DNA of 35,147 nt from Bacteroidales bacterium UBA4893 (GCA_002399025.1 DHCV01000039.1:1-35147); one strand, 5' to 3'. Positions 26,675 to 33,355 are shown, numbered from the stretch's first letter. The notes: generated from the letters alone by a model not told the origin. Numbers and translations: made by a program.

Positions 26675-27794
26675 AGAAATTTAGGATTTTACTTATTATA
26701 AATGCTATCTTACTAAGGTCAAGCTCAGTGTGCATGGGAAGAGAGAGAACCTCCTTGCAAAGACGCTCCGACTGAACCATATCTCCACTTTGATGAGCTA
26801 TCTGAAGGAAAGCCTGTTGACGATGAAGTGGTATTGGATAATAAACCATTGAGGGTATGCCACATGAGGAGAGATATTCCTTAAGCTCATCCCTTTTTTC
26901 GCCTTGAACCTTTAGGGTGTATTGATGATAGACATGGGTTGAATAGGAAAATTCCTTAGGCGTGATAAGCTCAGAGATATCCCTAAAGGAATAGGAGTAT
27001 CTTTGTGCTGCCTCATACCTAAGCTTGTTGTAGGTGGAAAGATGTTGAAGTTTTACATTGAGAATGGCGGCTTGAAGAGTGTCTAATCGGGAATTAACGC
27101 CCAAAACCTCATGATGATATTTCACACTCGAACCATGATTACATATCATCTTTATGCGCTTAGCCAAAGCCTCATCGTTGGTAAACAAAGCTCCACCATC
27201 GCCATAACAACCCAAATTCTTGGAAGGGAAAAAGGAAGTACATCCAATATGACCTATGGTGCCAAGAAACTGTCTCTTGCCAGAATCAAACACATATTCA
27301 GCACCCAAAGCCTGAGCATTGTCCTCAACAACCCAAAGGTCGTATTTCTTAGCCAAAGTCATAATTTCCTCCATCGGTGCTGCCTGACCAAAGAGATGAA
27401 CAGGTATGATGGCACGTGTGTTTACGGTAATGGCTTGTTCAATGTTTTTGGCAGTAACGTTGAAGCTATCATAGTCAACATCCACCAAAACAGGACGTAA
27501 GCCCAAGAGTCCAATAACCTCCGCCGATGCAATAAAGGTAAAGGATGGCACAATAACCTCATCCCCAGCCTTAAGACCAAGAGCCATAAGAGCAACCTGA
27601 AGAGCATCAGTCCCATTAGCACATGGCACAACATGTGAAACCCCAAGATAGGTTTTGAGATTTTCGGAAAAAGCCTCAACATGTGAGCCATTAATAAAAG
27701 CAGTATTATCAATCACCTCCTTTATGGCAGAGTCAATCTCTTTCCTATGCCTCAAATACTGACCCCTAAGATCTACCATTTCAATTTTCTTCAT
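26664..27794 (-). CDS. DegT/DnrJ/EryC1/StrS-family PLP aminotransferase (sugar nucleotide)
   Basis: A 376-residue fold-type I aminotransferase. It shows PCANGTDALQVAL, VIVPSFTFIASAEVI, VVEDNAQALGA and the PLP lysine K192 in FFPSKNLGCYGDGGALFTNDE, plus YHHEVLGVNSRLDTLQAAIL. These features resemble WbpE/WlbE-type enzymes that aminate a 3-keto-UDP-sugar for surface polysaccharides, but the exact substrate cannot be read. I start at the ATG at 27794 (MKKIEMVDLRGQY). A TTG 39 bases further upstream lies beyond the -7 element at 27820-27827 and cannot be the start. galE follows with an 11-base overlap. Confidence 0.9.
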   Translation of the reverse strand: MKKIEMVDLRGQYLRHRKEIDSAIKEVIDNTAFINGSHVEAFSENLKTYLGVSHVVPCANGTDALQVALMALGLKAGDEVIVPSFTFIASAEVIGLLGLRPVLVDVDYDSFNVTAKNIEQAITVNTRAIIPVHLFGQAAPMEEIMTLAKKYDLWVVEDNAQALGAEYVFDSGKRQFLGTIGHIGCTSFFPSKNLGCYGDGGALFTNDEALAKRIKMICNHGSSVKYHHEVLGVNSRLDTLQAAILNVKLQHLSTYNKLRYEAAQRYSYSFRDISELITPKEFSYSTHVYHQYTLKVQGEKRDELKEYLSSCGIPSMVYYPIPLHRQQAFLQIAHQSGDMVQSERLCKEVLSLPMHTELDLSKIAFIISKILNFYGK

Positions 27795-27819
27795 CTTCTT
27801 TTCCAAAATTTTAGATGTG

Positions 27820-27852
27820 CAAAGATAACACAAAAACTCTTTCTGACAAAAA
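27820..27852 (-). promoter_or_regulatory. Bacteroidota -33/-7 promoter for the aminotransferase-galE pair
   Basis: On the minus strand TTTTTG (27852-27847) and TATCTTTG (27827-27820) are 19 bases apart, a full-consensus promoter. The -33 element lies in the loop of the terminator hairpin at 27833-27866. Confidence 0.8.
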
Positions 27853-27866
27853 TCAGAAAGAGTTTT
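27833..27866 (-). terminator. Hairpin terminator downstream of the HU-like gene
   Basis: A perfect 14-base-pair inverted repeat: arms 27833-27846 and 27853-27866 (AAAACTCTTTCTGA and its complement) with a 6-base loop. On the minus strand the hairpin is followed by TTTTTG-type sequence, and it lies 25 bases after the stop of the HU-like gene. A-tracts on both sides make bidirectional action possible. Confidence 0.8.
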
Positions 27867-27890
27867 CGGGTAATTAAACTAAGTTTAATT

Positions 27891-28328
27891 TTAAGGAAGC
27901 ATAGGGTCTTCTTCAGGAGTCTTTTCCTGATGTCCCGAAGGAGTAACGTCCACAAACATAAGTTGATTGTTCTCCTTCTTGTAGGATTTCTGAACTTCCT
28001 TTGAAGGGATGTAGCGAATGTTTACCTTCAAAACATTGTCCACAGTTAGTTCTTCCAAAGTGTTAGCGGAAGTAACCTTGAGTTGAATTTGGAATATACC
28101 AATCTCAGTCTCAACGCTCCTGCCGTTTTGTGCACTCTTGCCAAGAACACGTCCAAAGTTCTTGAAGACATTGGAAACATCACCAGGAGAAAGTGAAGAT
28201 AAATCAGCAATCTCCTGCTCCACCTCGTTCTTAGTCATGTTTGGCTGACGAACAAGTGCCGGCAAAAACTTCATACCTGGATTTAAACCGGTAGAAATCT
28301 TTTTGATAATTTTTGTTAGCCACAGCAT
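27891..28328 (-). CDS. HU/IHF-like DNA-binding protein (Bacteroidota HU-domain type)
   Basis: About 145 residues if started at the ATG at 28328 (MLWLTKIIKK). Residues from MTKNEVEQEIADLSSLSPGDVSNVFKNFGRVLGKSAQNGRSVETEIGIFQIQL look like the helical and strand core of an HU-related fold, as in the phylum-specific histone-like proteins. The tail (HQEKTPEEDPMLP) is acidic. It may bind DNA without sequence specificity; the match is by pattern only. An upstream ATG at 28361 is a possible alternative start (156 residues). Anything starting beyond 28397 is excluded because a promoter lies there. A strong terminator follows. Confidence 0.65.
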   Translation of the reverse strand: MLWLTKIIKKISTGLNPGMKFLPALVRQPNMTKNEVEQEIADLSSLSPGDVSNVFKNFGRVLGKSAQNGRSVETEIGIFQIQLKVTSANTLEELTVDNVLKVNIRYIPSKEVQKSYKKENNQLMFVDVTPSGHQEKTPEEDPMLP

Positions 28329-28389
28329 AATACAAAGATTTTGGTTAATAATATATTTCATTAGTGTTTGCTTAGAATCAAACACTTTG

Positions 28390-28421
28390 CAAATATAAGC
28401 AAACAAAATCCAAAATCCAAA
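28390..28421 (-). promoter_or_regulatory. Bacteroidota -33/-7 promoter for the HU-like gene
   Basis: On the minus strand TTTG (28421-28418) and TATATTTG (28397-28390) are 20 bases apart. This excludes the TTG at 28406 as a translation start and leaves ATGs at 28361 and 28328. Confidence 0.75.
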
Positions 28422-28524
28422 TTTTTTGGAAATTTTTTCTTAAAACTAAGTTGAATTTAATTAATGCTTAGTTCTAAATGATTAATACTTAATCAAATAA
28501 CCATTAACCACTAAGCAATAATCA

Positions 28525-28600
28525 TTAGACTAAGTCTCCTCGTCTTTAGACTGAGTCTCCTCGTTTTTAGACTGAGTCTGCTTGTCTTTAGACTGAGTCT
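28525..28600. repeat. Four-unit 21-base array with AGACTNAGTCT dyads (left)
   Basis: TTAGACT starts at 28525, 28546, 28567 and 28588, exactly 21 bases apart. Each unit holds the palindrome AGACTNAGTCT followed by 8 variable bases (CCTCGTCT, CCTCGTTT, GCTTGTCT). An inverted copy (GGAGACTCAGTTA) occurs at about 28630-28642. Confidence 0.92.
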
Positions 28601-28744
28601 AAAAAAGCTCAGGTTCAGTTAAAAAACAAGGAGACTCAGTTAGGAAAAAATTCCCCTTTGTCCTATGGTAATGGCATAGTAATCAGCTATTTACAGCCTT
28701 TGCAAACTTATGGGGAAACTAAGAAAACGGACAAAAACATAGGT

Positions 28745-28828
28745 TTAACTCAGTCATTTGCGTTTTTTAACTGAGTCTGAGCAAAATTAGACTGAGTTAA
28801 AATAAAATTAGACTTAGTCTCGATTTTT
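28745..28828. repeat. Four-unit 20- to 22-base array of the same dyad family (right)
   Basis: Units start at 28745 (TTAACTCAGTC), 28767 (TTAACTGAGTCT), 28787 (TTAGACTGAGTT) and 28808 (TTAGACTTAGTCT), steps of 22, 20 and 21. It is the same AGACTNAGTCT family as the left array but with one dyad arm often altered. Confidence 0.85.
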
Positions 28829-28859
28829 TCTACCCACCACTAACCCTTTTTAAAAGATG

Positions 28860-28956
28860 TTGAAAGTTTAAGGTTTAGGGTTTAAGCTTCGCCTGACAAG
28901 TTTAAACCTTAAACCCTAAACCTTCAACCCTAAAAAATAAACCTTCAACCTTAAAC
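28860..28956. repeat. Heptamer repeat module, copy A (downstream of recX)
   Basis: G-strand heptamers GTTTAAG, GTTTAGG, GTTTAAG (28866-28886) are followed by a linker with CTTCGCCTGACAAG. Seven contiguous C-strand heptamers of form CCYTMAA then run at 28907-28955, the fifth degenerate (AAATAAA). The two halves can pair over 17 bases (28870-28886 with 28908-28924). The last heptamer supplies the recX stop codon (28951-28953). Confidence 0.9.
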
Positions 28957-29418
28957 CAATGATAAATAGACAGAAACAATCTCTTCATACTCAAAGCCTT
29001 TGGACAATAGGAAGGCGATTGTTTTCTGTTTGATGGAGCTTGGCTCTTGTTTTCCAAGACTTTGCATCTTCCTAAGGCATAGCTTTTCCAATAGGGCTTT
29101 GTACTCATGCTCTGGGATTTGGTCTAAGCCCAATTGTATATTGCTTTCCGACAGCCCCATTAGCCTTAGCTCATGTTGGATTTTCTTTCTCCCCCATTGG
29201 TTCTGATTAAACTTACTTTTGGCATAGAGCTGAGCAAAACGAGACTCACTCACATAGTTTTCAGAGATAAGCTCCGCAAGCACATCCTCAGCCTCCCAAG
29301 GCTCAAGCCCCCTTTTCAAAAGTCCATTAACAACCTGCCTATGAGAGCGTTCCTGCTTACTACAATAAGCCTTAGCCCAACTAAAAGCATCCCTAATCCT
29401 TTTGTCATTATCTTTCAT
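28951..29418 (-). CDS. recX: Regulatory protein RecX
   Basis: A 155-residue helical protein of the RecX family, which binds RecA filaments and modulates recombination. The repeated three-helix pattern is visible: A.AYCSKQERSHRQVVNGLLKRGLEPWEAEDVLAELISENYVSESRFAQLYAKSKFNQNQWGRKKIQHELRLMGLSESNIQLGLDQI. FA..Y...K....WG..KI..EL is the diagnostic core. The length is typical (about 150). recA is not adjacent. Direct copies of a heptamer repeat module lie on both sides, and the final codons (GTT TAA) fall within the downstream copy. Confidence 0.9.
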   Translation of the reverse strand: MKDNDKRIRDAFSWAKAYCSKQERSHRQVVNGLLKRGLEPWEAEDVLAELISENYVSESRFAQLYAKSKFNQNQWGRKKIQHELRLMGLSESNIQLGLDQIPEHEYKALLEKLCLRKMQSLGKQEPSSIKQKTIAFLLSKGFEYEEIVSVYLSLV

Positions 29419-29438
29419 AAATAAATGTTTATGGTTTA

Positions 29439-29586
29439 ATGTTTAAGGTTTAAAGTTAATATAAATATGTTTAAGGTTGATATAAATATGTTTAAGGTTG
29501 AAAGTTTAAGGTTTAAGCTTCGCCTGACAAGTTTAAACCTTAAACCCTAAACCTTCAACCCTAAACTTTAAACCTTCAACCTTAAA
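29439..29586. repeat. Heptamer repeat module, copy B (upstream of recX)
   Basis: GTTTAAGG occurs at 29441, 29469, 29490 and 29504, with GTTTAAGC at 29511. The steps are 28, 21, 14 and 7, all multiples of 7. Two perfect 21-base units (ATAAATATGTTTAAGGTTGA) start at 29461 and 29482. The CTTCGCCTGACAAG linker follows, then seven contiguous heptamers of form CYYTMAA at 29538-29586. Positions 29498-29565 match copy A (28860-28934) except that copy A has one extra 7-base unit. Confidence 0.92.
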
Positions 29587-29605
29587 CTTCTTGTAAAAGA
29601 ATTAT

Positions 29606-29636
29606 TTTGCAAAGAAACGAAATTATATTATTTTTG
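29606..29636 (+). promoter_or_regulatory. Bacteroidota -33/-7 promoter for the serpin-like lipoprotein gene
   Basis: TTTG at 29606-29609 and TATTTTTG at 29629-29636 are separated by 19 bases, a full match. It directly follows the heptamer module. The predicted leader is short, and no ATG lies between it and the TTG start at 29666. Confidence 0.8.
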
Positions 29637-29665
29637 CATCAAATTTAATTAAATAATTTTCAGTC

Positions 29666-30682
29666 TTGAGAAGCTCAAAATTTGGCTTAGTCCTATTATG
29701 TTTAGCTTTGGTCTTTTTGTCCTGTGGCAAGGGTTCCAAGCCAGAGGACTATGGCGTATCAATCTCAGCCCCAAAGCATTTGGGAACGCCCTCAGAAAGA
29801 TTTTCAGCAGACCAGGTTCAGCTACTACGAATCACCAACTCCCTAAGCTTTCATTTGCTCAACCAAATCTACACCTCAACCGACACAATCTTTCCCTTCT
29901 CCTACTCAACCTTAGGCTTTCTCCAAAACCTCTACACCCTAACCGACACAACCTACCAAAGAGTCCTTGAACAACACTATAGCATCTCTGATTCCCAAGC
30001 CTTTGTGCAAAATATTTCAGACCTACTCTCCTTAGTCTCCGACATAGACTCCACAATAAAAGAAAGCACCCAAGTCCAACCAAGCAAAACCTCGCCCTAT
30101 TCAGACCTTGTTCAAGAACTCCAAATCCCATTCCCCTATGAAGGAATGCTAAATCCCATACAATCCAACTTCACCCTAATGGACTCAAGCCAAAGGCAGA
30201 TGAATTTTTATGAAATCTCCTCACGCTTTGGTTTCTTTCGTAGCGAAACAGAACTCTGTTTAGACATACCAGTGGGCAATGAAAACTACTCCCTCATGAT
30301 ACTGGAGCCGATGGATAAGGACATAAAAACCTTTGCCCAAACCTTCACCGAGAGCAAATATAAGGAAATTGTGGAGAAGCTCAGCTATCAAGTCCTCAGG
30401 ATAAGTCTACCCGAGCTCAAGCAAAGCACCATCTTCAGCCTCCATTTCCCCACCATCAACAACCACACCCCCCATGAGAGGAAATCCTGTTTGCTCACCA
30501 CCAGAGTCAGTTTCCTTATGCCCACACGAGCCATGCTTGAGCATGAAGAAACCGACATCGACACCAAGCTCCGTTCCAACACCAAAACAGAGCATCATAT
30601 CCTAAGCCGTCCCTTTCTCTACATACTCAGGAGCAAGAACACCAACACCATCCTTCATTTGGGTATATTCTTAGGCACTTAG
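29666..30682 (+). CDS. Serpin-like lipoprotein, reduced and lacking the inhibitory hinge
   Basis: A 338-residue lipoprotein (ALVFLSC, C20) starting at TTG; no ATG is available after the promoter. Three blocks match the serpin fold. Residues ~52-105 (SLSFHLLNQI...FPFSYSTLGFLQNLYTL) resemble helices A-D. Residues ~155-255 (FTLMDSSQRQMNFYEIS..FGFFRSETELCLDIPVGNENYSLMILEPMDKDIK) resemble strands s3C-s2B. The C-terminal SRPFLYILRSKNTNTILHLG resembles the final s4B/s5B strands. The usual helix E-F/s3A segment (about 100 residues) is absent and no EEGTEAAAAT-type hinge is present before the C-terminal block, so protease inhibition by the normal mechanism is doubtful. The gene is richer in C than its neighbours. 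Confidence 0.7.
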   Translation: MRSSKFGLVLLCLALVFLSCGKGSKPEDYGVSISAPKHLGTPSERFSADQVQLLRITNSLSFHLLNQIYTSTDTIFPFSYSTLGFLQNLYTLTDTTYQRVLEQHYSISDSQAFVQNISDLLSLVSDIDSTIKESTQVQPSKTSPYSDLVQELQIPFPYEGMLNPIQSNFTLMDSSQRQMNFYEISSRFGFFRSETELCLDIPVGNENYSLMILEPMDKDIKTFAQTFTESKYKEIVEKLSYQVLRISLPELKQSTIFSLHFPTINNHTPHERKSCLLTTRVSFLMPTRAMLEHEETDIDTKLRSNTKTEHHILSRPFLYILRSKNTNTILHLGIFLGT

Positions 30683-30744
30683 GCTGTGTTTATAAGCCCT
30701 TTGTGGTCAAGAAAACTTTTTTTCAACATTTTCCCTCAAAATTC

Positions 30745-30775
30745 TTTGCCACTAAGAATCAATTTTATATCTTTG
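30745..30775 (+). promoter_or_regulatory. Bacteroidota -33/-7 promoter for the EF-G-like gene
   Basis: TTTG at 30745-30748 and TATCTTTG at 30768-30775 are 19 bases apart, a full-consensus promoter. The predicted leader to the ATG at 30836 is about 50 bases. Confidence 0.8.
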
Positions 30776-30835
30776 CCTCCTTGTTTACGAGAAAATAAAT
30801 ACTAATATATTAACATAAAACCTTATTTGAACTAT

Positions 30836-32974
30836 ATGAAAGTATATCAAACATCAGAGATCAAGAACATAGCCTTGGTAGGAGGGGCTAAGAGCGGCAA
30901 GACAACCCTTGCCGAAGCAATGGCATTTGAGGCGGGCATAATCAATCGCCGAGGAAGTGTTGAGGAAAAGAACACCATTTCCGATTACAGAGAAATAGAA
31001 ATTGACCGCAGGAACTCTGTTGTTGCCACAGCCCTGTTTGCTGAATATAACACAACGAAAATTAACATTATAGATGTACCTGGCTTTTCTGACTTTCAGG
31101 GAGAATTAGTTGGGGCTTTGAATGTTGTTGAAACAGCAGTAGTTGTTATCAATTCACAGATAGGAATTGAGGTAGGGACTGAGCTTGCTTTCAAGCACAC
31201 AGACAAACTTCATATTCCAATTATGTTTGCCATGAATCAGCTTGATGCTGAGAAAGCTAATTTTGATGAAAAGATTAAGGAGATGAAATCTTTCTTTGGC
31301 GAGAAGATAACTATTGTTCAGTATCCTGTGAATGCTGGTGTAGGCTTTGACTCCTTTGTTGATTTAGTTACCAAAAAAATGTATAAATATCCAAAGGGAG
31401 GTGGCAAGCCTGAGATTCTTGATATTCCAGAAGGCGAGAAAGCAAAAGCAGACGAACTCTCCCTAACCTTAGTTGAGAACGCAGCAGCAGGAGCAGACGA
31501 CCTAATGGAAAAATACTTTGACCAAGGAGACCTAAGCATAGAAGAAGTAAGAAGAGGCTTAAAATTAGGATTAGCATCCAGAAGCGTATTCCCAGTACTT
31601 TGCTGCTCTTCACGAGAAAACATAGGCGTAGGACGAATGCTCGAATTCATATCAAACAATGTTCCAAGCCCAAATGAAGCAGTTAGTGTAAAAACACTAA
31701 CAAACGGCAATAAAGTATCGTATGATGCAACAAAACCAACCTCACTCTTTGTCTTCAAAACCTCCAACGAACAGCATTTGGGAGAAGTTGCCTTTATGAA
31801 AGTAATGTCTGGAGAGGTAGTAGAAGGAATGGACGTTTTAAATTCAAAGAACCAAGCTAAAGAAAGAATATCTCAAATCTTTGCAAACTCAGGCAAGACT
31901 AGAACAAAATTAGACAAAGCCTTAGCAGGAGACATCATAACCACAATAAAGCTAAAGGATGCCAAAACCAACACAACCCTCAACTCACCAAAAAATGCTT
32001 CCGACACAGTATCACCAATCGAATTCCCACTACCAATATATTCCACTGCAGTACGAGCACTCGAAAACACCGATGATGAAAAGGTAGGAGGATTAATAAA
32101 TGAGTTTTGTCAACATGACCGTTCCATGAGAGTAGAACTTTCAAGAGAACTAAAACAAACCATAATCAAAGGAATGGGAGAGTTGCACATAAACACCTTA
32201 AAGTGGTATTTTGACAACCAACACAAAATAGGAATCGAATTCCTTGCACCAAAAATCCCATATCGTGAAACCATAACAAAAAGTGCAGAAGCCTCCTACC
32301 GCCATAAGAAACAATCAGGAGGAGCAGGACAATTCGGTGAAGTATATCTTTTAATTGAACCTTACTTTGACGGAATGTCCAACCAAACAAAATATCCTAT
32401 AAGAGGAACAGAAACACACGAACTCCCATGGGGAGGAAAGTTAGTCTTCAATAACTGTATCGTAGGAGGAGCAATCGATGCTCGTTTTATGCCAGCCATC
32501 CTTAAAGGTATAATGGAAAAGATGGAAGAAGGACCACTAACAGGTTCTTACGCAAGAGACATAGTCGTTAATGTATTTGACGGAAAGATGCACCCAGTTG
32601 ACTCCAACGAAATGGCATTTAAGTTAGCAGGAAGAAACGCATTTAGAGAAGCCTTCAAAAATGCAGGACCAAAAATCCTTGAACCGATATACGACATGGA
32701 AGTAGAAGTACCTGGCGATATGATGGGAGGAGTTATGACCGACCTACAAGGAAGAAGAGCAATAGTAATGGGAATGGACTCTGAAGGAAGAAATCAAATC
32801 ATCAAAGCACAAGTTCCCCTTGCTGAAATGTATCGCTACTCAACCTCATTATCATCACTAACCTCTGGACGAGGATGGTACTCCATGAAATATAAAGAAT
32901 ATCAACAAGTACCAACAGATGTTCAAAACGCATTGTTGAAAGCATACGAAGAAGCAACAAAAGACGAAGAATAG
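30836..32974 (+). CDS. Elongation factor G-like GTPase (EF-G2 type)
   Basis: A 712-residue translational GTPase with EF-G domain order. The GTPase motifs are divergent: P-loop GGAKSGKTT (16-24), switch I EKNTISDYREIEIDRRNSV, G3 DVPGFSDF with F84 where canonical EF-G has the catalytic histidine (DTPGHVDF), and G4 NQLD (134-137). Domains II-V are recognisable, including GMGELHI, RFMPAILKGIMEKMEEGPLTGSYA, and EVEVPGDMMGGVMTDLQGRRA near the end. It belongs to the EF-G2-like paralogues rather than the housekeeping fusA; the role is uncertain. Codon use changes near 31430 from T/G-ending to A/C-ending third positions. I use the ATG at 30836; a TTG 9 bases earlier is also in frame. Confidence 0.9.
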   Translation: MKVYQTSEIKNIALVGGAKSGKTTLAEAMAFEAGIINRRGSVEEKNTISDYREIEIDRRNSVVATALFAEYNTTKINIIDVPGFSDFQGELVGALNVVETAVVVINSQIGIEVGTELAFKHTDKLHIPIMFAMNQLDAEKANFDEKIKEMKSFFGEKITIVQYPVNAGVGFDSFVDLVTKKMYKYPKGGGKPEILDIPEGEKAKADELSLTLVENAAAGADDLMEKYFDQGDLSIEEVRRGLKLGLASRSVFPVLCCSSRENIGVGRMLEFISNNVPSPNEAVSVKTLTNGNKVSYDATKPTSLFVFKTSNEQHLGEVAFMKVMSGEVVEGMDVLNSKNQAKERISQIFANSGKTRTKLDKALAGDIITTIKLKDAKTNTTLNSPKNASDTVSPIEFPLPIYSTAVRALENTDDEKVGGLINEFCQHDRSMRVELSRELKQTIIKGMGELHINTLKWYFDNQHKIGIEFLAPKIPYRETITKSAEASYRHKKQSGGAGQFGEVYLLIEPYFDGMSNQTKYPIRGTETHELPWGGKLVFNNCIVGGAIDARFMPAILKGIMEKMEEGPLTGSYARDIVVNVFDGKMHPVDSNEMAFKLAGRNAFREAFKNAGPKILEPIYDMEVEVPGDMMGGVMTDLQGRRAIVMGMDSEGRNQIIKAQVPLAEMYRYSTSLSSLTSGRGWYSMKYKEYQQVPTDVQNALLKAYEEATKDEE

Positions 32975-32989
32975 TAATAATAACTTTCT

Positions 32990-33247
32990 ATGGAAAATGA
33001 TTTAACCAAAGCCCTAAATATTGGAAAGGAAACTGCTCGAAAACTAAATGAGGTTGGAATAGATTCCTATGAAACCTTAGTACATTTAGGCACCGAACAA
33101 GCGTTTAAGAAGTTAAAATCAAAAGATCCAAATACCTGCATAAACCTTCTATACTCAGTAGAAGGAGCAATAGAAGGAATTAAATGGAACGCAATTTCCA
33201 AAGAAAGAAAATTAGAACTAACTGAATTTTTTAGAAATAATAGTTGA
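32990..33247 (+). CDS. TfoX C-terminal-domain protein
   Basis: An 85-residue protein consisting of a single helical domain: ALNIGKETARKLNEVGIDSYETLVHLGTEQAFKKLKSKDPNTCINLLYSVEGAIEGIKWNAI. This matches the stand-alone C-terminal domain of TfoX/Sxy proteins, an HhH-like fold associated with competence regulators and DNA- or protein-binding. The TfoX N-terminal domain is absent, so it cannot be equated with the competence activator. It starts 15 bases after the EF-G-like gene and is followed by a terminator, forming a two-gene unit. Confidence 0.85.
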   Translation: MENDLTKALNIGKETARKLNEVGIDSYETLVHLGTEQAFKKLKSKDPNTCINLLYSVEGAIEGIKWNAISKERKLELTEFFRNNS

Positions 33248-33266
33248 TAATCGTTAAATAAACTTT

Positions 33267-33296
33267 AAAAGGGATTCATTTTTGGATCCCTTTTTT
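33267..33296 (+). terminator. Rho-independent-type terminator after the TfoX-domain gene
   Basis: AAAAGGGATTC (33267-33277) and GGATCCCTTTT (33284-33294) pair over 11 bases (one G-U) around an ATTTTT loop, followed by a T run. It lies 19 bases after the stop codon. Confidence 0.85.
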
Positions 33297-33303
33297 ATTA
33301 ATT

Positions 33304-33355
33304 AGTCGATAAAACGAATAATCTCATCGTATAAATAGGTTACTTTCGTCGTTTT
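33304..33355 (+). promoter_or_regulatory. Candidate LytTR-type operator: three half-sites 21-22 bases apart
   Basis: AGTCGATAA (33304), CATCGTATA (33325) and CGTCGTTTT (33347) share the core nnTCGWWWW. They sit 21 and 22 bases apart, the spacing expected for LytTR-domain regulators (9-base repeats with 12- to 13-base spacers). The last site ends 3 bases before the -33 element of the LiaF/LytTR operon. This is inferred from spacing and context only. Confidence 0.4.

Larger units (their letters stand above)
28407..28950. other. Repeat-rich intergenic region between HU-like gene and recX
   Basis: 544 bases without a credible gene. It contains two 21-base arrays (28525-28600 and 28745-28828), an inverted copy of the same unit near 28618-28645, about 100 bases of ordinary sequence between them, and the heptamer repeat at 28860-28956. 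The 20-base word AAATAACCATTAACCACTAA near 28495 also occurs near 25618, between folB and galE. Confidence 0.75.

Noticed and set aside
28525..28828. CRISPR array
   Set aside because: Repeats of 11-13 bases with only about 8-base variable parts and dyad units are far too short for CRISPR repeats and spacers, and no cas genes are present.
28860..29586. Telomere-like CCCTAAA / TTTAGGG repeats
   Set aside because: The heptamers resemble plant telomere units by chance. They are mixed with CCTTCAA and CCTTAAA, sit between genes on both sides of recX and do not mark a replicon end.
29859..30131. 90-codon minus-strand frame inside the serpin-like gene
   Set aside because: The Arg/Leu/Cys-rich product mirrors the C-rich coding strand and has no support.
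30683..30712. Possible terminator after the serpin-like gene (GGCT/AGCC)
   Set aside because: The stem is only four pairs with no adjacent T run.
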